Source of the DNA: Kandleria vitulina DSM 20405
GTDB lineage: Bacteria; Bacillota_I; Bacilli_A; Erysipelotrichales; Coprobacillaceae
Assembly: GCF_000702065.1 (NCBI RefSeq)
Contig: NZ_JNKN01000022.1
Coordinates: forward strand, 1 to 35,998
Length of the DNA: 35,998 nt
Direction: 5' to 3'
Shown piece by piece: positions 7,867 to 17,107 of the stretch (positions are counted from its first letter, which is position 1; each line of letters begins with the position of its first letter). The notes under the pieces were generated by a model. It was given only the letters and a program-made list of their open reading frames with translations. It did not search any database and was not told the DNA's origin. The translations under genes and the position numbers were made by a program.

Positions 7867-8559
7867 TTACGCGTCAAAGGAAAGTGATTTGTATTTAATT
7901 TTTTTATTTCTTAATGAGATTGTGTTGATTGATACTTTATATTTTTCATTTGTTGCTGTAGTAATGGTGATTGTACCATCCGCATTTAGTCTTTCATATT
8001 GAATATAGCCATGCTCTTCATCTTCTACAAGAACATCCTTAAGATAAGAACAGCTATTGATTTTATCAAGCAGATCATGTTCATAATCTTTCTTGCAGAA
8101 AGAGAAATAGGTCTCATAGATTGTCTTTAACAGTTCTTCTTTACTGCATTTAATAGGTAATCCGGCATATTCTTTATTGTTTATGTTAAGACCTACCCCA
8201 ATGATAAGATAATGCTTATCTTTCTCATAAATCGTCTCAGTCAAGATTCCTGCGACCTTTTTCTTGTTGACATATATATCATTAGGCCATTTAATTTTTG
8301 CATCTATCTGCTGCGATTTTAAGGCACAAACGATGCTGTAGGCCATGATCATAGTCAGTGTGACTCCGTCTCTTTTATCTTCAACAAAAAGGGAGAAGAT
8401 CAAGTCTTCTCCCTTTTTTGATATCCACTGATGATTGCCACGACCTCGGCCTTTGCTTTGATACTCTGTTGTGACAATTGTTGGAGAAAGACATTCTTTA
8501 TAATGTTCTTTCAGATAATCATTCGTTGACGGAATTGTCTCAAACGATATAATTTGCAT
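7867..8559 (-). CDS. birA: Biotin--[acetyl-CoA carboxylase] ligase, no DNA-binding domain
   Basis: This enzyme activates biotin with ATP and attaches it to the lysine of the biotin carrier protein. The 230 residues contain PSTNDYLK (10-17), the GRGRG biotinyl-AMP loop (37-41), KWPND (90-94) and GVGLNIN (121-127). The N-terminal helix-turn-helix of repressor-type BirA is absent, so it is a pure ligase. It starts directly after the fabZ stop, in the same operon as accB, its substrate gene, and bioY (biotin uptake) lies at the upstream end of the cluster. Grouping these genes fits matching biotin supply to fatty-acid synthesis. Confidence 0.95.
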   Translation of the reverse strand: MQIISFETIPSTNDYLKEHYKECLSPTIVTTEYQSKGRGRGNHQWISKKGEDLIFSLFVEDKRDGVTLTMIMAYSIVCALKSQQIDAKIKWPNDIYVNKKKVAGILTETIYEKDKHYLIIGVGLNINNKEYAGLPIKCSKEELLKTIYETYFSFCKKDYEHDLLDKINSCSYLKDVLVEDEEHGYIQYERLNADGTITITTATNEKYKVSINTISLRNKKIKYKSLSFDA

Positions 8560-8988
8560 TTATTCTCCAATAGCGAATGTTAATTCTGCCTTAACGACAA
8601 CTTTACCATCAACTTTAGCAACAGCTTCTCCTACACCGATTGATTTTCTCATTCGTGTAAGTGTACATTCTAATTCAACAACATCTCCAGGTGTAACCTG
8701 CCCTTTGAATTTACATTTATTAATACCTGCAAAGAATACAATTTTTCCTTTGTATTCTTCCTGTGAAAGGATTGCGACACATCCTGTCTGAGCAAGCGCT
8801 TCTACAATAAGAACGCCTGGCATAACATGATGTTCTGGGAAATGTCCCATGAACTGCATTTCATTAACTGAAATACATTTAATCCCTTTGGCATATTCTC
8901 CTGGCTTATAGTCAGTAATACGATCTACAAGGGCAAAAGGATAGCGATGAGGATTAATTTTTGCGATTTCATTACTATTAAGCTGCAT
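8560..8988 (-). CDS. fabZ: 3-hydroxyacyl-ACP dehydratase
   Basis: FabZ removes water from 3-hydroxyacyl-ACP in the elongation cycle. From the ATG at 8988 it has 142 residues. I chose this start because AAGGAG lies 7 bases upstream; the longer frame from 9027 lies inside fabF. The hot-dog fold active site is visible: His49 in GHFPEHHVMPG and Glu63 in LIVEALAQ, glutamate rather than FabA's aspartate. The start overlaps the fabF end by 11 bases and birA follows without a gap. It is the only dehydratase in the cluster. No fabA or fabM is present, so the source of unsaturated chains is open (see the FabX-like gene). Confidence 0.95.
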   Translation of the reverse strand: MQLNSNEIAKINPHRYPFALVDRITDYKPGEYAKGIKCISVNEMQFMGHFPEHHVMPGVLIVEALAQTGCVAILSQEEYKGKIVFFAGINKCKFKGQVTPGDVVELECTLTRMRKSIGVGEAVAKVDGKVVVKAELTFAIGE

Positions 8989-10222
8989 GGTCAATCTCCT
9001 TAAAAATAATTGTAGCATTATGTCCACCGAATCCTAATGAGTTACTCATTGCAACATGGACATCTTCTTCAATTCCTTTATTTGGAACAATATCAAGATC
9101 ACATTCAGGATCTTTTTCTTTATAGTTGATTGTTGGTGGTACAAAATGATCTTCAATAGCCTTAACACTAAATACTGCTTCAATACCACCTGCAGCACCT
9201 AAACAATGACCAGTATTTCCTTTTGTAGAACTCATTTTTAACTTGTAGGCATGATCTTTGAAAACAGCTTTAACAGCCTGTGTTTCACCTAAATCATTAA
9301 GATGAGTAGATGTACCATGAGCGTTGATATAATCAACATCTTCAGGTTTAATATGTGCATCATTTAAAGCATTCTGCATAGATCTAGCGCCACCTTCTCC
9401 TTCTGGAGCTGGAGCTGTAATATGATGAGCATCACATGATACACCATAACCGATCATTTCTGCATAGATCTTAGCACCTCTTGCTTTAGCATGTTCATAT
9501 TCTTCAAGAATAAGAATACCAGCACCTTCACCCATGACAAATCCATTTCTTTCATTGTCAAATGGAATAGAAGCTCTAGATGCATCATCTGATTCAGATA
9601 AAGCTTTCATAGAAGTGAATCCACCGATACCAAGTCTTGTGATAGATGCTTCACATCCACCAGCAATCATGACATCCTGATAACCATCTCTGATATTTCT
9701 AAATGCATCTCCAATAGCGTTAGTACCACCAGCACATGCAGTAACTGGACAAGTACATAAACCTTTTGCATGATGCATAATCGCAATATGACCAGCAGCT
9801 AAGTTAGAAATTGTCATTGGGATAAAGAATGGTGATACACGATCAAACCCTCTCTTTGTACCTTTTTCAAAGTTAGTTTCAATTGATCCTAATCCACCAA
9901 TACCACTTGATACAACGACACCAAATCTTGTTTGATCAATAGCATTAGTATCAAGACCTGAATCTTTAACCGCTTCATTAGCAGCAATGATACCTAACTG
10001 AATAAAACGGTCCATCTTCTTAGCTTCTTTTTTATCAATATAATCAGCGACAGTAAGATCCTTGACTTCCCCTGCCATCTTTACTTTAAAGTTTTCTGTA
10101 TCAAAATGAGTAATAGGAGCAATACCATTCTTGCCTTCTCTAATAGCCTTCCAAGACTCTTCTACATTATGACCAACAGCATTGATTGTTCCTAACCCCG
10201 TAACAACAACTCTTCTTTTCAT
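8978..10222 (-). CDS. fabF: Beta-ketoacyl-ACP synthase II
   Basis: FabF is the elongating condensing enzyme, joining malonyl-ACP to acyl-ACP. From the ATG at 10222 the protein has 414 residues. That start has AAGGAG 7 bases away, whereas the ATG at 10228 is too close to it. The catalytic Cys is Cys163 in TACAGGTNAIG, and the two histidines are in NAHGTSTHLND and GNTGHCLGAAGG. There is no second ketosynthase of FabB type here, so FabF probably elongates both saturated and unsaturated intermediates, as reported for other Firmicutes. Confidence 0.97.
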   Translation of the reverse strand: MKRRVVVTGLGTINAVGHNVEESWKAIREGKNGIAPITHFDTENFKVKMAGEVKDLTVADYIDKKEAKKMDRFIQLGIIAANEAVKDSGLDTNAIDQTRFGVVVSSGIGGLGSIETNFEKGTKRGFDRVSPFFIPMTISNLAAGHIAIMHHAKGLCTCPVTACAGGTNAIGDAFRNIRDGYQDVMIAGGCEASITRLGIGGFTSMKALSESDDASRASIPFDNERNGFVMGEGAGILILEEYEHAKARGAKIYAEMIGYGVSCDAHHITAPAPEGEGGARSMQNALNDAHIKPEDVDYINAHGTSTHLNDLGETQAVKAVFKDHAYKLKMSSTKGNTGHCLGAAGGIEAVFSVKAIEDHFVPPTINYKEKDPECDLDIVPNKGIEEDVHVAMSNSLGFGGHNATIIFKEIDHAA

Positions 10223-10233
10223 ATTCATTCTCC

Positions 10234-10986
10234 TTACATGGCCATTCCGCCATCAACACATAACACCTGACCAGTGATATAACGTGCTTCATCACTTGCT
10301 AAAAAGGCAATTGCTTCAGCGACATCCTGACACTGTCCAAATGAACCTAATGGAATCTGTGATTTCATTGTTTCTACAATCTCTTCAGGCAATGAAGAAG
10401 TCATAGCTGTTTCAATAAATCCAGGTGCTACCGCATTTACAGTTACACCACGAGAACCAAGTTCTCTTGCCAATGACTTAGTCATACCGATTACGCCAGC
10501 CTTGCTTGCTGAATAGTTAACCTGGCCAGCATTGCCCATAACACCAACAACTGATGATAAAGAAATAATACGACCAGATTTCTGTTTCATCATTAAACGT
10601 GAAGCCTGTTTCATGCAAAGGAATGTACCTTTTAAATTGACATCGATGACATCATTAAAATCTTCTGTCTTCATACGAAGAATAAGATTATCTCTAGTAA
10701 TTCCTGCATTATTTACTAGAATATCAAGACGTTTAAAGTGAGACTTAATTTCCTTGAACATTCTTGTATTATCATCTTCGTGACAAATATCTCCTTCTAC
10801 AAGAAGAACTTCAACACCAAATGCTTCACATTCTTTCTTTAAAGCTTCAGCTAAATCACGATTATTGTTATGATCACGGAAATTAATCACAACATTGGCA
10901 CCATAGCGAGCTAATGTTAATACTGTTTCACGTCCAATACCACGAATACTACCTGTTACAAAAGCGACTTTATTCTTAAGATTCAT
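10234..10986 (-). CDS. fabG: 3-oxoacyl-ACP reductase
   Basis: FabG is the NADPH-dependent ketoreductase of the elongation cycle. The 250-residue SDR has TGSIRGIG (11-18) for the cofactor, NNAG (92-95), and catalytic Ser145, Tyr158 and Lys162 with the correct 13- and 4-residue spacings. The C-terminus is ITGQVLCVDGGMAM, as in FabG. It lies between fabD (2-base gap) and fabF (11-base gap to the chosen fabF start) in the same direction. Confidence 0.97.
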   Translation of the reverse strand: MNLKNKVAFVTGSIRGIGRETVLTLARYGANVVINFRDHNNNRDLAEALKKECEAFGVEVLLVEGDICHEDDNTRMFKEIKSHFKRLDILVNNAGITRDNLILRMKTEDFNDVIDVNLKGTFLCMKQASRLMMKQKSGRIISLSSVVGVMGNAGQVNYSASKAGVIGMTKSLARELGSRGVTVNAVAPGFIETAMTSSLPEEIVETMKSQIPLGSFGQCQDVAEAIAFLASDEARYITGQVLCVDGGMAM

Positions 10987-10988
10987 AT

Positions 10989-11912
10989 TTATCCTCTCAA
11001 TTCTGAAACAGCTTTTTCAAGTGTTTCCTGATCTTCAACCTGATAAAGCTTGATCTTACGATCAATCTTTTTAACAAAACCACTTAATACTTTACCTGGA
11101 CCAACTTCAATAATTGTATCTACTCCATGATCAATCATATAACGAATGCTGTCTTCAAAATAAACAGGACTCATAACCTGCTTTTCTAGCATCTGTGCTA
11201 CAGTGACACCTTCTTCAAGTTCTTTACCAGTACTATTGAAAATAACTGGAAGCTTCATGTCCTTGAAATCAACATTCTTAAAATATTCATGTAATTCTTC
11301 ACTTGCACTCTTTAATAATGCAGTATGGAAAGGTCCACTTGTCTTTAATGGAATAGCACGTCTTGCACCAGCCTCTAAAGCAAGCTGACTTACTTCATCG
11401 ACTGCTTCTTCTTCTCCACCGATAACAAGCTGTCCTGGACAGTTGTAATTAGCAATAGAAACAACGCCGCTATTTACTTTTGAAATAGCTTCATTTAATT
11501 TATCTCTATCTAATCCAATGATAGCAACCATCTTGCTCTTTAAGCCTTCAACTGCTTTTTCCATAGCTTTTCCACGTACACGTACAAGTTCAACAGCTTC
11601 TTTTGGTGTTAATACACCAGCACAAGATAATGCTGAATATTCACCTAAAGAAAGACCACATGTATAATCTGGAACAATTCCTCTATCATTAAGTAAACGA
11701 GTAGCCATCACTGCTACCGCAACCATACATGGCTGTGTATTAGCAGTCTGTGATAGTTCTTCTTCGTTTCCTGAAAACATCATTTCTTTAAAGTCAAAGT
11801 CGAGAGAGATATCATCTATTACTTCTCTTGCTTCAGGATAATTATCATATAGTGATTTTCCCATCCCAACATACTGACTACCTTGTCCTGCAAAGATCAA
11901 TCCTAATTTCAT
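10989..11912 (-). CDS. fabD: Malonyl-CoA:ACP transacylase
   Basis: FabD loads malonyl groups onto ACP. The 307-residue protein has the FAGQGSQ start (8-13), the nucleophile elbow GLSLGE with Ser88, Arg113 for malonate recognition, and His196 in SGPFHTALL. The usual GHSLGE is GLSLGE here, a variant also seen in other Firmicutes. Its ATG overlaps the stop of the FabX-like gene by 4 bases. Confidence 0.96.
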   Translation of the reverse strand: MKLGLIFAGQGSQYVGMGKSLYDNYPEAREVIDDISLDFDFKEMMFSGNEEELSQTANTQPCMVAVAVMATRLLNDRGIVPDYTCGLSLGEYSALSCAGVLTPKEAVELVRVRGKAMEKAVEGLKSKMVAIIGLDRDKLNEAISKVNSGVVSIANYNCPGQLVIGGEEEAVDEVSQLALEAGARRAIPLKTSGPFHTALLKSASEELHEYFKNVDFKDMKLPVIFNSTGKELEEGVTVAQMLEKQVMSPVYFEDSIRYMIDHGVDTIIEVGPGKVLSGFVKKIDRKIKLYQVEDQETLEKAVSELRG

Positions 11913-12970
11913 TTCTCTCCTCCTGTTAACTCTTCAATGAGTTCCTTAACACTTACAATCTTATTAATGCGTGCACCGTTGGCACCAGCAAAAACAAGAC
12001 CATCATCGACACGTCCTTCTACAGCATCAATTAATGCTTTCGTAATACAATAAGGCGCATCAACGATATTACATGATGAAATACAACGATAACATTTCTT
12101 GATTGGCTGTTTAGCCTGAGCTACCTTTTCCATGAATTTTGTCTTGATGGCTCTACCAGGCATACCTACTGGTGATTGTACAATCATGATGTCTTCTTCT
12201 TTCGCATTCACAAAATACTGCTTATATGCTTCATCAGCATCGCATTCATGAGTTGCAATAAAACGTGTTCCAATCTGTACACCATCGGCACCTTTTTCTA
12301 AAGCCTGTTCAATATCTTCTTTAGTATAGATTCCGCCAGCTACAAAAATAGGAATGTGCTTATTATATTTTTCTACATAAGGCTGAATAGCCTTCTTTAC
12401 ATCAGGAAGAATATCAAGTAGTTCCTTGCATTTTCCTTCAGCGATTTCTTCTTTCTTAAAGCCTAAATGACCGCCAGCTTTCCATCCTTCAATAACAATG
12501 AAATCAGCAGTTCTTTTAAACTTACGATCCCATGAACGAAGAATAAGATTCGCTGCTTTACCAGAAGAAACAATAGGAGCAATCTTTGTTTTAGCATTCC
12601 CTACAAGTTCAGGTAACTTCATAGGAAGACCTGCTCCTGAAATAATAGCATCGGCACCACTCTTAACAGCCTGTTTGACATGTTCAGCATAGTCAGATAA
12701 TGCTACCATGACATTTACTCCAACCATACCTTTTCCGTGAGCAATTTCTTTTGCTTTCTTGATTTCCTTATCAAGTGCACGTAAGTTAGCTTCCTTGACA
12801 TTCTTATCGAAATCTTTTTCTTTAAAGCCAATCTGAGCTGAAGAAATGATACCCATAGCACCTTCCTTGGCAACATGACCGGCAAGATTTCCTAAGGAAA
12901 CACCAACACCCATGCCTCCTTGAATAATAGGAACACGAAGTTCACGATTTCCTATTTTTACTGTTCTCAT
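11909..12970 (-). CDS. NPD/nitronate-monooxygenase-family flavoprotein with C-terminal Cys cluster, FabX-like
   Basis: This 353-residue FMN TIM-barrel protein of the 2-nitropropane dioxygenase family is related to FabK but longer. It has the N-terminal [12 protein letters not shown], the catalytic-type His168 in [10 protein letters not shown], and the FMN phosphate loop [10 protein letters not shown] followed by [14 protein letters not shown]. Near the C-terminus are four cysteines, Cys293, Cys296, Cys300 and Cys308 (C-x2-C-x3-C-x7-C), which FabK lacks; they look like an iron-sulfur ligand set. Helicobacter FabX, an FMN and 4Fe-4S enzyme of this family, dehydrogenates and isomerises decanoyl-ACP to start unsaturated fatty-acid synthesis. 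Overlaps of 4 bases with fabK and fabD tie this gene to the pathway. The FabX role is inference; a second enoyl reductase or nitronate oxidase is possible. Confidence 0.8.
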   Translation of the reverse strand: MRTVKIGNRELRVPIIQGGMGVGVSLGNLAGHVAKEGAMGIISSAQIGFKEKDFDKNVKEANLRALDKEIKKAKEIAHGKGMVGVNVMVALSDYAEHVKQAVKSGADAIISGAGLPMKLPELVGNAKTKIAPIVSSGKAANLILRSWDRKFKRTADFIVIEGWKAGGHLGFKKEEIAEGKCKELLDILPDVKKAIQPYVEKYNKHIPIFVAGGIYTKEDIEQALEKGADGVQIGTRFIATHECDADEAYKQYFVNAKEEDIMIVQSPVGMPGRAIKTKFMEKVAQAKQPIKKCYRCISSCNIVDAPYCITKALIDAVEGRVDDGLVFAGANGARINKIVSVKELIEELTGGEK

Positions 12971-13902
12971 AGATTAACCTCAGCGATCTTTTTCTGTTCT
13001 TCTTTTAATTCTTTAAAGAGATTTTCAATAATATTAGCAAGTGTATCTTCCTTATTGACCATACCTGCTACCTGACCTGCCATAAGTGATCCAGTATCTA
13101 CATCACCTTCTACAACAGCTCTTCTTAATCCACCAAGAGTGAACTTTTCGAGTTCCATCATGCTTGCGCCTTCTTTTTCTCTCTTGATATATTCCTTAGC
13201 CATTTTATTCTTGATGATTCTGACAGGAGTACCAGCAATACGACCAGTTACAGTTGTACCAGTATCCTTAGCTTTCAATACTTCCTGACGATAGTTTTCA
13301 TGAATTGGCGCTTCTTTAGCAGCCAATAACATAGTTCCAACCTGGAATCCATCTGCTCCTAATGCAAGCGCAGCAAGAGCCTGCTTTCCACTTGCAATTC
13401 CTCCTGCACCAATAACAGGAATATTAACTGCAGCCTTTACCTGAGGTAAAAGTGCCATAGTTGTTAATTCACCAACATGTCCACCTGATTCTGTTCCTTC
13501 TGCAATAACAGCATCAGCACCAGCACGTTCCATTCTTTTTGCAAGAGCAACACTTGGTACAACAGGAATAACAATGATGCCAGCTTCTTTCCAAGCTTTC
13601 ATATATTTACCTGGATTTCCTGCACCAGTTGTAACAACCTTGATTCCTTCATCAATAACAAGCTGAGCCTGTTTGTCAGCTTCTGGATTCATTAACATCA
13701 AGTTGACACCAAATGGCTTATCAGTTAAGCTTTTAGCTTCCTTGATTGCATCCTTTAACATTTCAGCAGTCATTCCACCAGAACCGATAAGACCTAATGC
13801 TCCAGCATTACTTGAAGCAGCAGCAAATGCTCCGGTTGCAACACGTGCCATACCACCTTGAATTAGTGGATATTTTATATTCAATGTTTCATTTAACCAC
13901 AT
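12967..13902 (-). CDS. fabK: Enoyl-ACP reductase, FMN type
   Basis: FabK performs the last reduction of each elongation cycle, using FMN and NAD(P)H, and replaces FabI in many Firmicutes. The 311 residues show [14 protein letters not shown], the catalytic His142 in [16 protein letters not shown], and the FMN-binding IGAGGIASG and [14 protein letters not shown] blocks. The length fits the family, and no cysteine cluster is present, unlike its neighbour downstream. It follows fabH by 12 bases and overlaps the next gene by 4 bases. FabK-type enzymes are insensitive to triclosan. Confidence 0.95.
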   Translation of the reverse strand: MWLNETLNIKYPLIQGGMARVATGAFAAASSNAGALGLIGSGGMTAEMLKDAIKEAKSLTDKPFGVNLMLMNPEADKQAQLVIDEGIKVVTTGAGNPGKYMKAWKEAGIIVIPVVPSVALAKRMERAGADAVIAEGTESGGHVGELTTMALLPQVKAAVNIPVIGAGGIASGKQALAALALGADGFQVGTMLLAAKEAPIHENYRQEVLKAKDTGTTVTGRIAGTPVRIIKNKMAKEYIKREKEGASMMELEKFTLGGLRRAVVEGDVDTGSLMAGQVAGMVNKEDTLANIIENLFKELKEEQKKIAEVNL

Positions 13903-13914
13903 ATCATTTTCTCC

Positions 13915-14835
13915 TTACCATTCCAGTAGATTGGCTCCATAGGCCAAACCGCCGCCAAAGCCTACCAGCATGATCTTCATGCCACGCTTCAGCATGCCTT
14001 TCTCGTTCATTTCTGCCAATGCTAGAGGAACACTTGCCCCTGAAGTATTGCCATAACGATCCAAGTTAATATAGAACTTCTCTGATGGAATCTTTAATTT
14101 TTTGTAGACATGGGAAATAATTCTCCCATTTGCCTGATGTAATACAAAATAATCAATATCATCATATGTAAGATGAGCTTCTTTTGTTAAATGCTCAATA
14201 CATTCCGCAATCGAAGATGTCGCAAAACGGAAGACCTCTCTTCCCTGCATTCTCATATAGCCTTCTTCCCTACTTGCAAAAAGTGGGTCAGCCTGTCCTC
14301 TTGCTCCATGATAATCAAGATAAAGAGCATCTGCTTTCTCTAATACAACTGCTCCTGCTCCATCACCAAAGAGTACACATGTTGATCGATCAGTAAAATC
14401 CATAATTGAAGATAATGTTTCAGCACCTACTACAATGGCATATTTCTTTTTACAGAAATGCATGTAAGATCTAGCTAAAGATAAAGCATATTCAAATCCA
14501 CTGCATGCTGCATTGATATCTAGGGCAAACACCTCTTCATCAAGACCAAGTCTTTCTTGTAAAAGACAAGCTGTTGAAGGAGTAAAATAAGTATTTGTAA
14601 TAGATGCTACAAGAATCATTCCTACCTGTGATTTATCAATATCCTTTAAAGCATTCTCACATGCTTTAAAAGCTAGATCTGTGGTATCTTCCCCTTCAGC
14701 AAAATGTCTTGTCTTGATACCTGTACGCGTAGAAATCCATTCATCGCTCGTATCAATCTTTTTTGCAAAATCATCATTTGTAACAACACGAGGAGGGACA
14801 TAATACCCTGTACTTACGATTTTTATGCCATCCAT
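13915..14835 (-). CDS. fabH: Beta-ketoacyl-ACP synthase III
   Basis: FabH starts fatty-acid chains by condensing acyl-CoA with malonyl-ACP. The 306-residue protein has the triad Cys111 (AACSGFEYAL), His233 (LHQAN) and Asn263 (YGNTSGAS). The family start motif ISTRTGIKTRH is present. The ATG overlaps the stop of the FabT-like regulator by one base (TAATG), so the two are coupled. A fabT-fabH pair is the arrangement known from streptococci. Confidence 0.96.
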   Translation of the reverse strand: MDGIKIVSTGYYVPPRVVTNDDFAKKIDTSDEWISTRTGIKTRHFAEGEDTTDLAFKACENALKDIDKSQVGMILVASITNTYFTPSTACLLQERLGLDEEVFALDINAACSGFEYALSLARSYMHFCKKKYAIVVGAETLSSIMDFTDRSTCVLFGDGAGAVVLEKADALYLDYHGARGQADPLFASREEGYMRMQGREVFRFATSSIAECIEHLTKEAHLTYDDIDYFVLHQANGRIISHVYKKLKIPSEKFYINLDRYGNTSGASVPLALAEMNEKGMLKRGMKIMLVGFGGGLAYGANLLEW

Positions 14836-15326
14836 TAAAGTTCCTCCTTCACACCTTCAAAGAATTCAGAAATCTTCTTCAATGTACTTAATAACAATTC
14901 ATCTGAAACGATATGCTGATCTTCACAGGCGTGATCTATTAATTCTTCAAAAAATTTTTTTCTACATCTTACGGCCTTAAGACCGACAGGTGTTAATTTT
15001 ACTCTAACTATACGTTTATCAATTTCATCACGAATACGCTGTGCATAGCCCTTCTTTTCTAGCTTGCTCATAGTAATCGTAATTGTTCCATTAGATAATC
15101 TAGAACGATGAGCAATATCTCCCATTGTTGGACATTGCATCTGTGTCGTAATATCCAAGATACGTAATTCATTAGAAGAAAGGTCCTTAATACCTTTCTG
15201 TTTTAGATAATAATCTTCAAGGACATGCATCTTCTGAAACAAGCATGTAAAACTATCATTAATTAATTCTCTTTGAGAAATAGTACTTTTAGCCACGATA
15301 GTCACCAATCTTTCTGAATTTCGCAT
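14835..15326 (-). CDS. fabT: MarR-family fatty-acid regulator, FabT-like
   Basis: This MarR-type winged-helix protein of up to 163 residues has LSSNELRILDIT, TMGDIAHRSRLSNGTITITMSKLEKKGYAQR and a DKRIVRVKLT wing. Streptococcal FabT represses fab genes with acyl-ACP as corepressor and is encoded just before fabH, as here. The start is uncertain: the ATG at 15326 would overlap accA by 38 bases without a clear ribosome site, and GTG codons at 15305 and 15296 are alternatives. Palindromes of TTTGAnnnTCAAA type before accB and acpP are plausible targets. Confidence 0.85.
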   Translation of the reverse strand: MRNSERLVTIVAKSTISQRELINDSFTCLFQKMHVLEDYYLKQKGIKDLSSNELRILDITTQMQCPTMGDIAHRSRLSNGTITITMSKLEKKGYAQRIRDEIDKRIVRVKLTPVGLKAVRCRKKFFEELIDHACEDQHIVSDELLLSTLKKISEFFEGVKEEL

Positions 15327-16236
15327 ATCTTCTATTAAGAAGATCTTTTTTAGACACTCTTACTAAAGCATCAAGCTGTTCAGTAATTACCTGTCTAATT
15401 TTTCTATAAGTAAGCGCTGGGTCCTTATGTACACCACCTAACGCTTCAGGAATAATTTCATCAATAATGTGTGCTTCATAGAGATCCTTGGCAGTCATCT
15501 TCATGACTTCACAAGCTTCTCCAACACGTTCACCCTTAGTATCTTTCCATAAGATAGAAGCAAATCCTTCAGGAGATAATACTGAATACACAGCATTTTC
15601 AAGCATCGCAATATGATCGCCGATACTGATTGCTAAAGCGCCTCCTGAACCACCTTCACCGACAACGAAGACGATAACTGGTACTGTTACATCGGATAGA
15701 AGCATAAGGCTCTGCCCAATAGCTTCACCAATTCCATTTTCTTCTGCCTCAATACCAGGATAAGCACCCGGTGTATCTACAAATGTAATAATGGGGCGAT
15801 TAAATTTTTCTGCCTGCTTAATAAGTCTCATCGCTTTACGATACCCATCAGGTGATGCCATACCAAACTGGCATTTCATATTATCATCAAGATTACGACC
15901 TTTCTGATGACCAATTACAGTAACTGGAAGGTGATTAAAATATCCAATTCCTCCGACAATTGCCTGATCATCCTTGAAGAAACGATCACCATGCATTTCG
16001 ATAAAGTCATCAAATAAGTTCGCAATATATTCTTTAATATGGGGTCTTTCACTTTTTCTTGCTAGATAGACACGATCATATGCACTTAAAGAGGAGTACG
16101 TATGTTCTTTATATCGTGTGATCGTATCTTCAATTCTTTTTCCTTCAACAGCATCAATAAGATCAGGATCGTTCTTAATGCGCTGTAGCTTTTCTTCTAG
16201 CTCTTTAATTTTCTTTTCTTTTTCTTTTAAAGACAT
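15289..16236 (-). CDS. accA: Acetyl-CoA carboxylase carboxyltransferase subunit alpha
   Basis: With AccD this forms the carboxyltransferase that moves CO2 from biotin to acetyl-CoA. The 315-residue protein begins with a coiled, charged helix (MSLKEKEKKIKELEEKLQRI). It has the crotonase-fold landmarks TFVDTPGAYPGIEAEE and GEGGSGGALAI, and DAVYSVLSPEG-like NAVYSVLSPEGFASILWKD. It is 10 bases downstream of accD. Confidence 0.97.
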   Translation of the reverse strand: MSLKEKEKKIKELEEKLQRIKNDPDLIDAVEGKRIEDTITRYKEHTYSSLSAYDRVYLARKSERPHIKEYIANLFDDFIEMHGDRFFKDDQAIVGGIGYFNHLPVTVIGHQKGRNLDDNMKCQFGMASPDGYRKAMRLIKQAEKFNRPIITFVDTPGAYPGIEAEENGIGEAIGQSLMLLSDVTVPVIVFVVGEGGSGGALAISIGDHIAMLENAVYSVLSPEGFASILWKDTKGERVGEACEVMKMTAKDLYEAHIIDEIIPEALGGVHKDPALTYRKIRQVITEQLDALVRVSKKDLLNRRYAKFRKIGDYRG

Positions 16237-16246
16237 AAGCTGCCTC

Positions 16247-17107
16247 CTAACTGTGCAGATGCAATAGGGTAATCAATGTTTCCCTAGATTTATTTCTTTC
16301 TACAATTAAATCTACAAAACCATGTTCTACCAAGAATTCAGATCTCTGGAATCCTTCTGGAAGTTTCTGACGAAGTGTTGATTCAATAACACGAGGACCA
16401 GCAAATCCAATAAGTGCACCAGGTTCTGCAATATTAATATCTCCAAGTAATGCAAATGATGCTGTTACACCACCTGTTGTAGGATGTGTCAAATAAGAAA
16501 TATAAAGTAGACCTGCGTTCATATGTCTTTTCAATGCAGCACATGTTTTACCCATCTGCATAAGTGAGAAGATGCCTTCCTGCATTCTTGCTCCACCACT
16601 TGATGAAAAGATAATCAGTGGTCTTTTCTTTCTTGTTGCATATTCAATAGCACGTGTAATCTTTTCACCAGCAACAGTACCCATTGAAGCCATCATGAAA
16701 TGATTATCCATAACAACTACAACAGTCTTGATATGGCCGATTCTACCACTTGCTACAATGACACCATCATTCATGCCAGTTCTTTTCTTGGCTTTTTCAA
16801 GCTTTAGGTCATAATCAGGAAAATCAAGTGGATCATTCGTTTTCATTGAAGACCAATATTCCTTGTATTTTCCATTATCAAATAACTGTTCAAGACGTTC
16901 ATGACCACTTATATACATATGACGTCCACATTTAGGACAAACATACATATTCTCTTTTATATGAGAAGACAAAACCAGCCCTTCACATTGAGGACATTTG
17001 GTATAAATACCATCAGGAATCTCCACATGTTTAGATGCTGGTTTTTTTCCAAGATAATCTTTAAACTCATTAAGTCTATGACGGCGTTCTTTCAGTAATT
17101 TATCCAT
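16247..17107 (-). CDS. accD: Acetyl-CoA carboxylase carboxyltransferase subunit beta
   Basis: This is the partner of AccA. It has 286 residues with the N-terminal zinc ribbon Cys38-x2-Cys41 and Cys57-x2-Cys60 that is standard in bacterial AccD. The crotonase core follows: [27 protein letters not shown] and a [13 protein letters not shown] oxyanion region. The start overlaps accC by 8 bases. Confidence 0.97.
   Translation of the reverse strand: MDKLLKERRHRLNEFKDYLGKKPASKHVEIPDGIYTKCPQCEGLVLSSHIKENMYVCPKCGRHMYISGHERLEQLFDNGKYKEYWSSMKTNDPLDFPDYDLKLEKAKKRTGMNDGVIVASGRIGHIKTVVVVMDNHFMMASMGTVAGEKITRAIEYATRKKRPLIIFSSSGGARMQEGIFSLMQMGKTCAALKRHMNAGLLYISYLTHPTTGGVTASFALLGDINIAEPGALIGFAGPRVIESTLRQKLPEGFQRSEFLVEHGFVDLIVERNKSRETLITLLHLHS

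Noticed and set aside
12498-12692. Plus-strand open frames inside fab, acc and arg genes
   Set aside because: They are shadows of strong minus-strand genes, with low-complexity translated sequence and no start signals.
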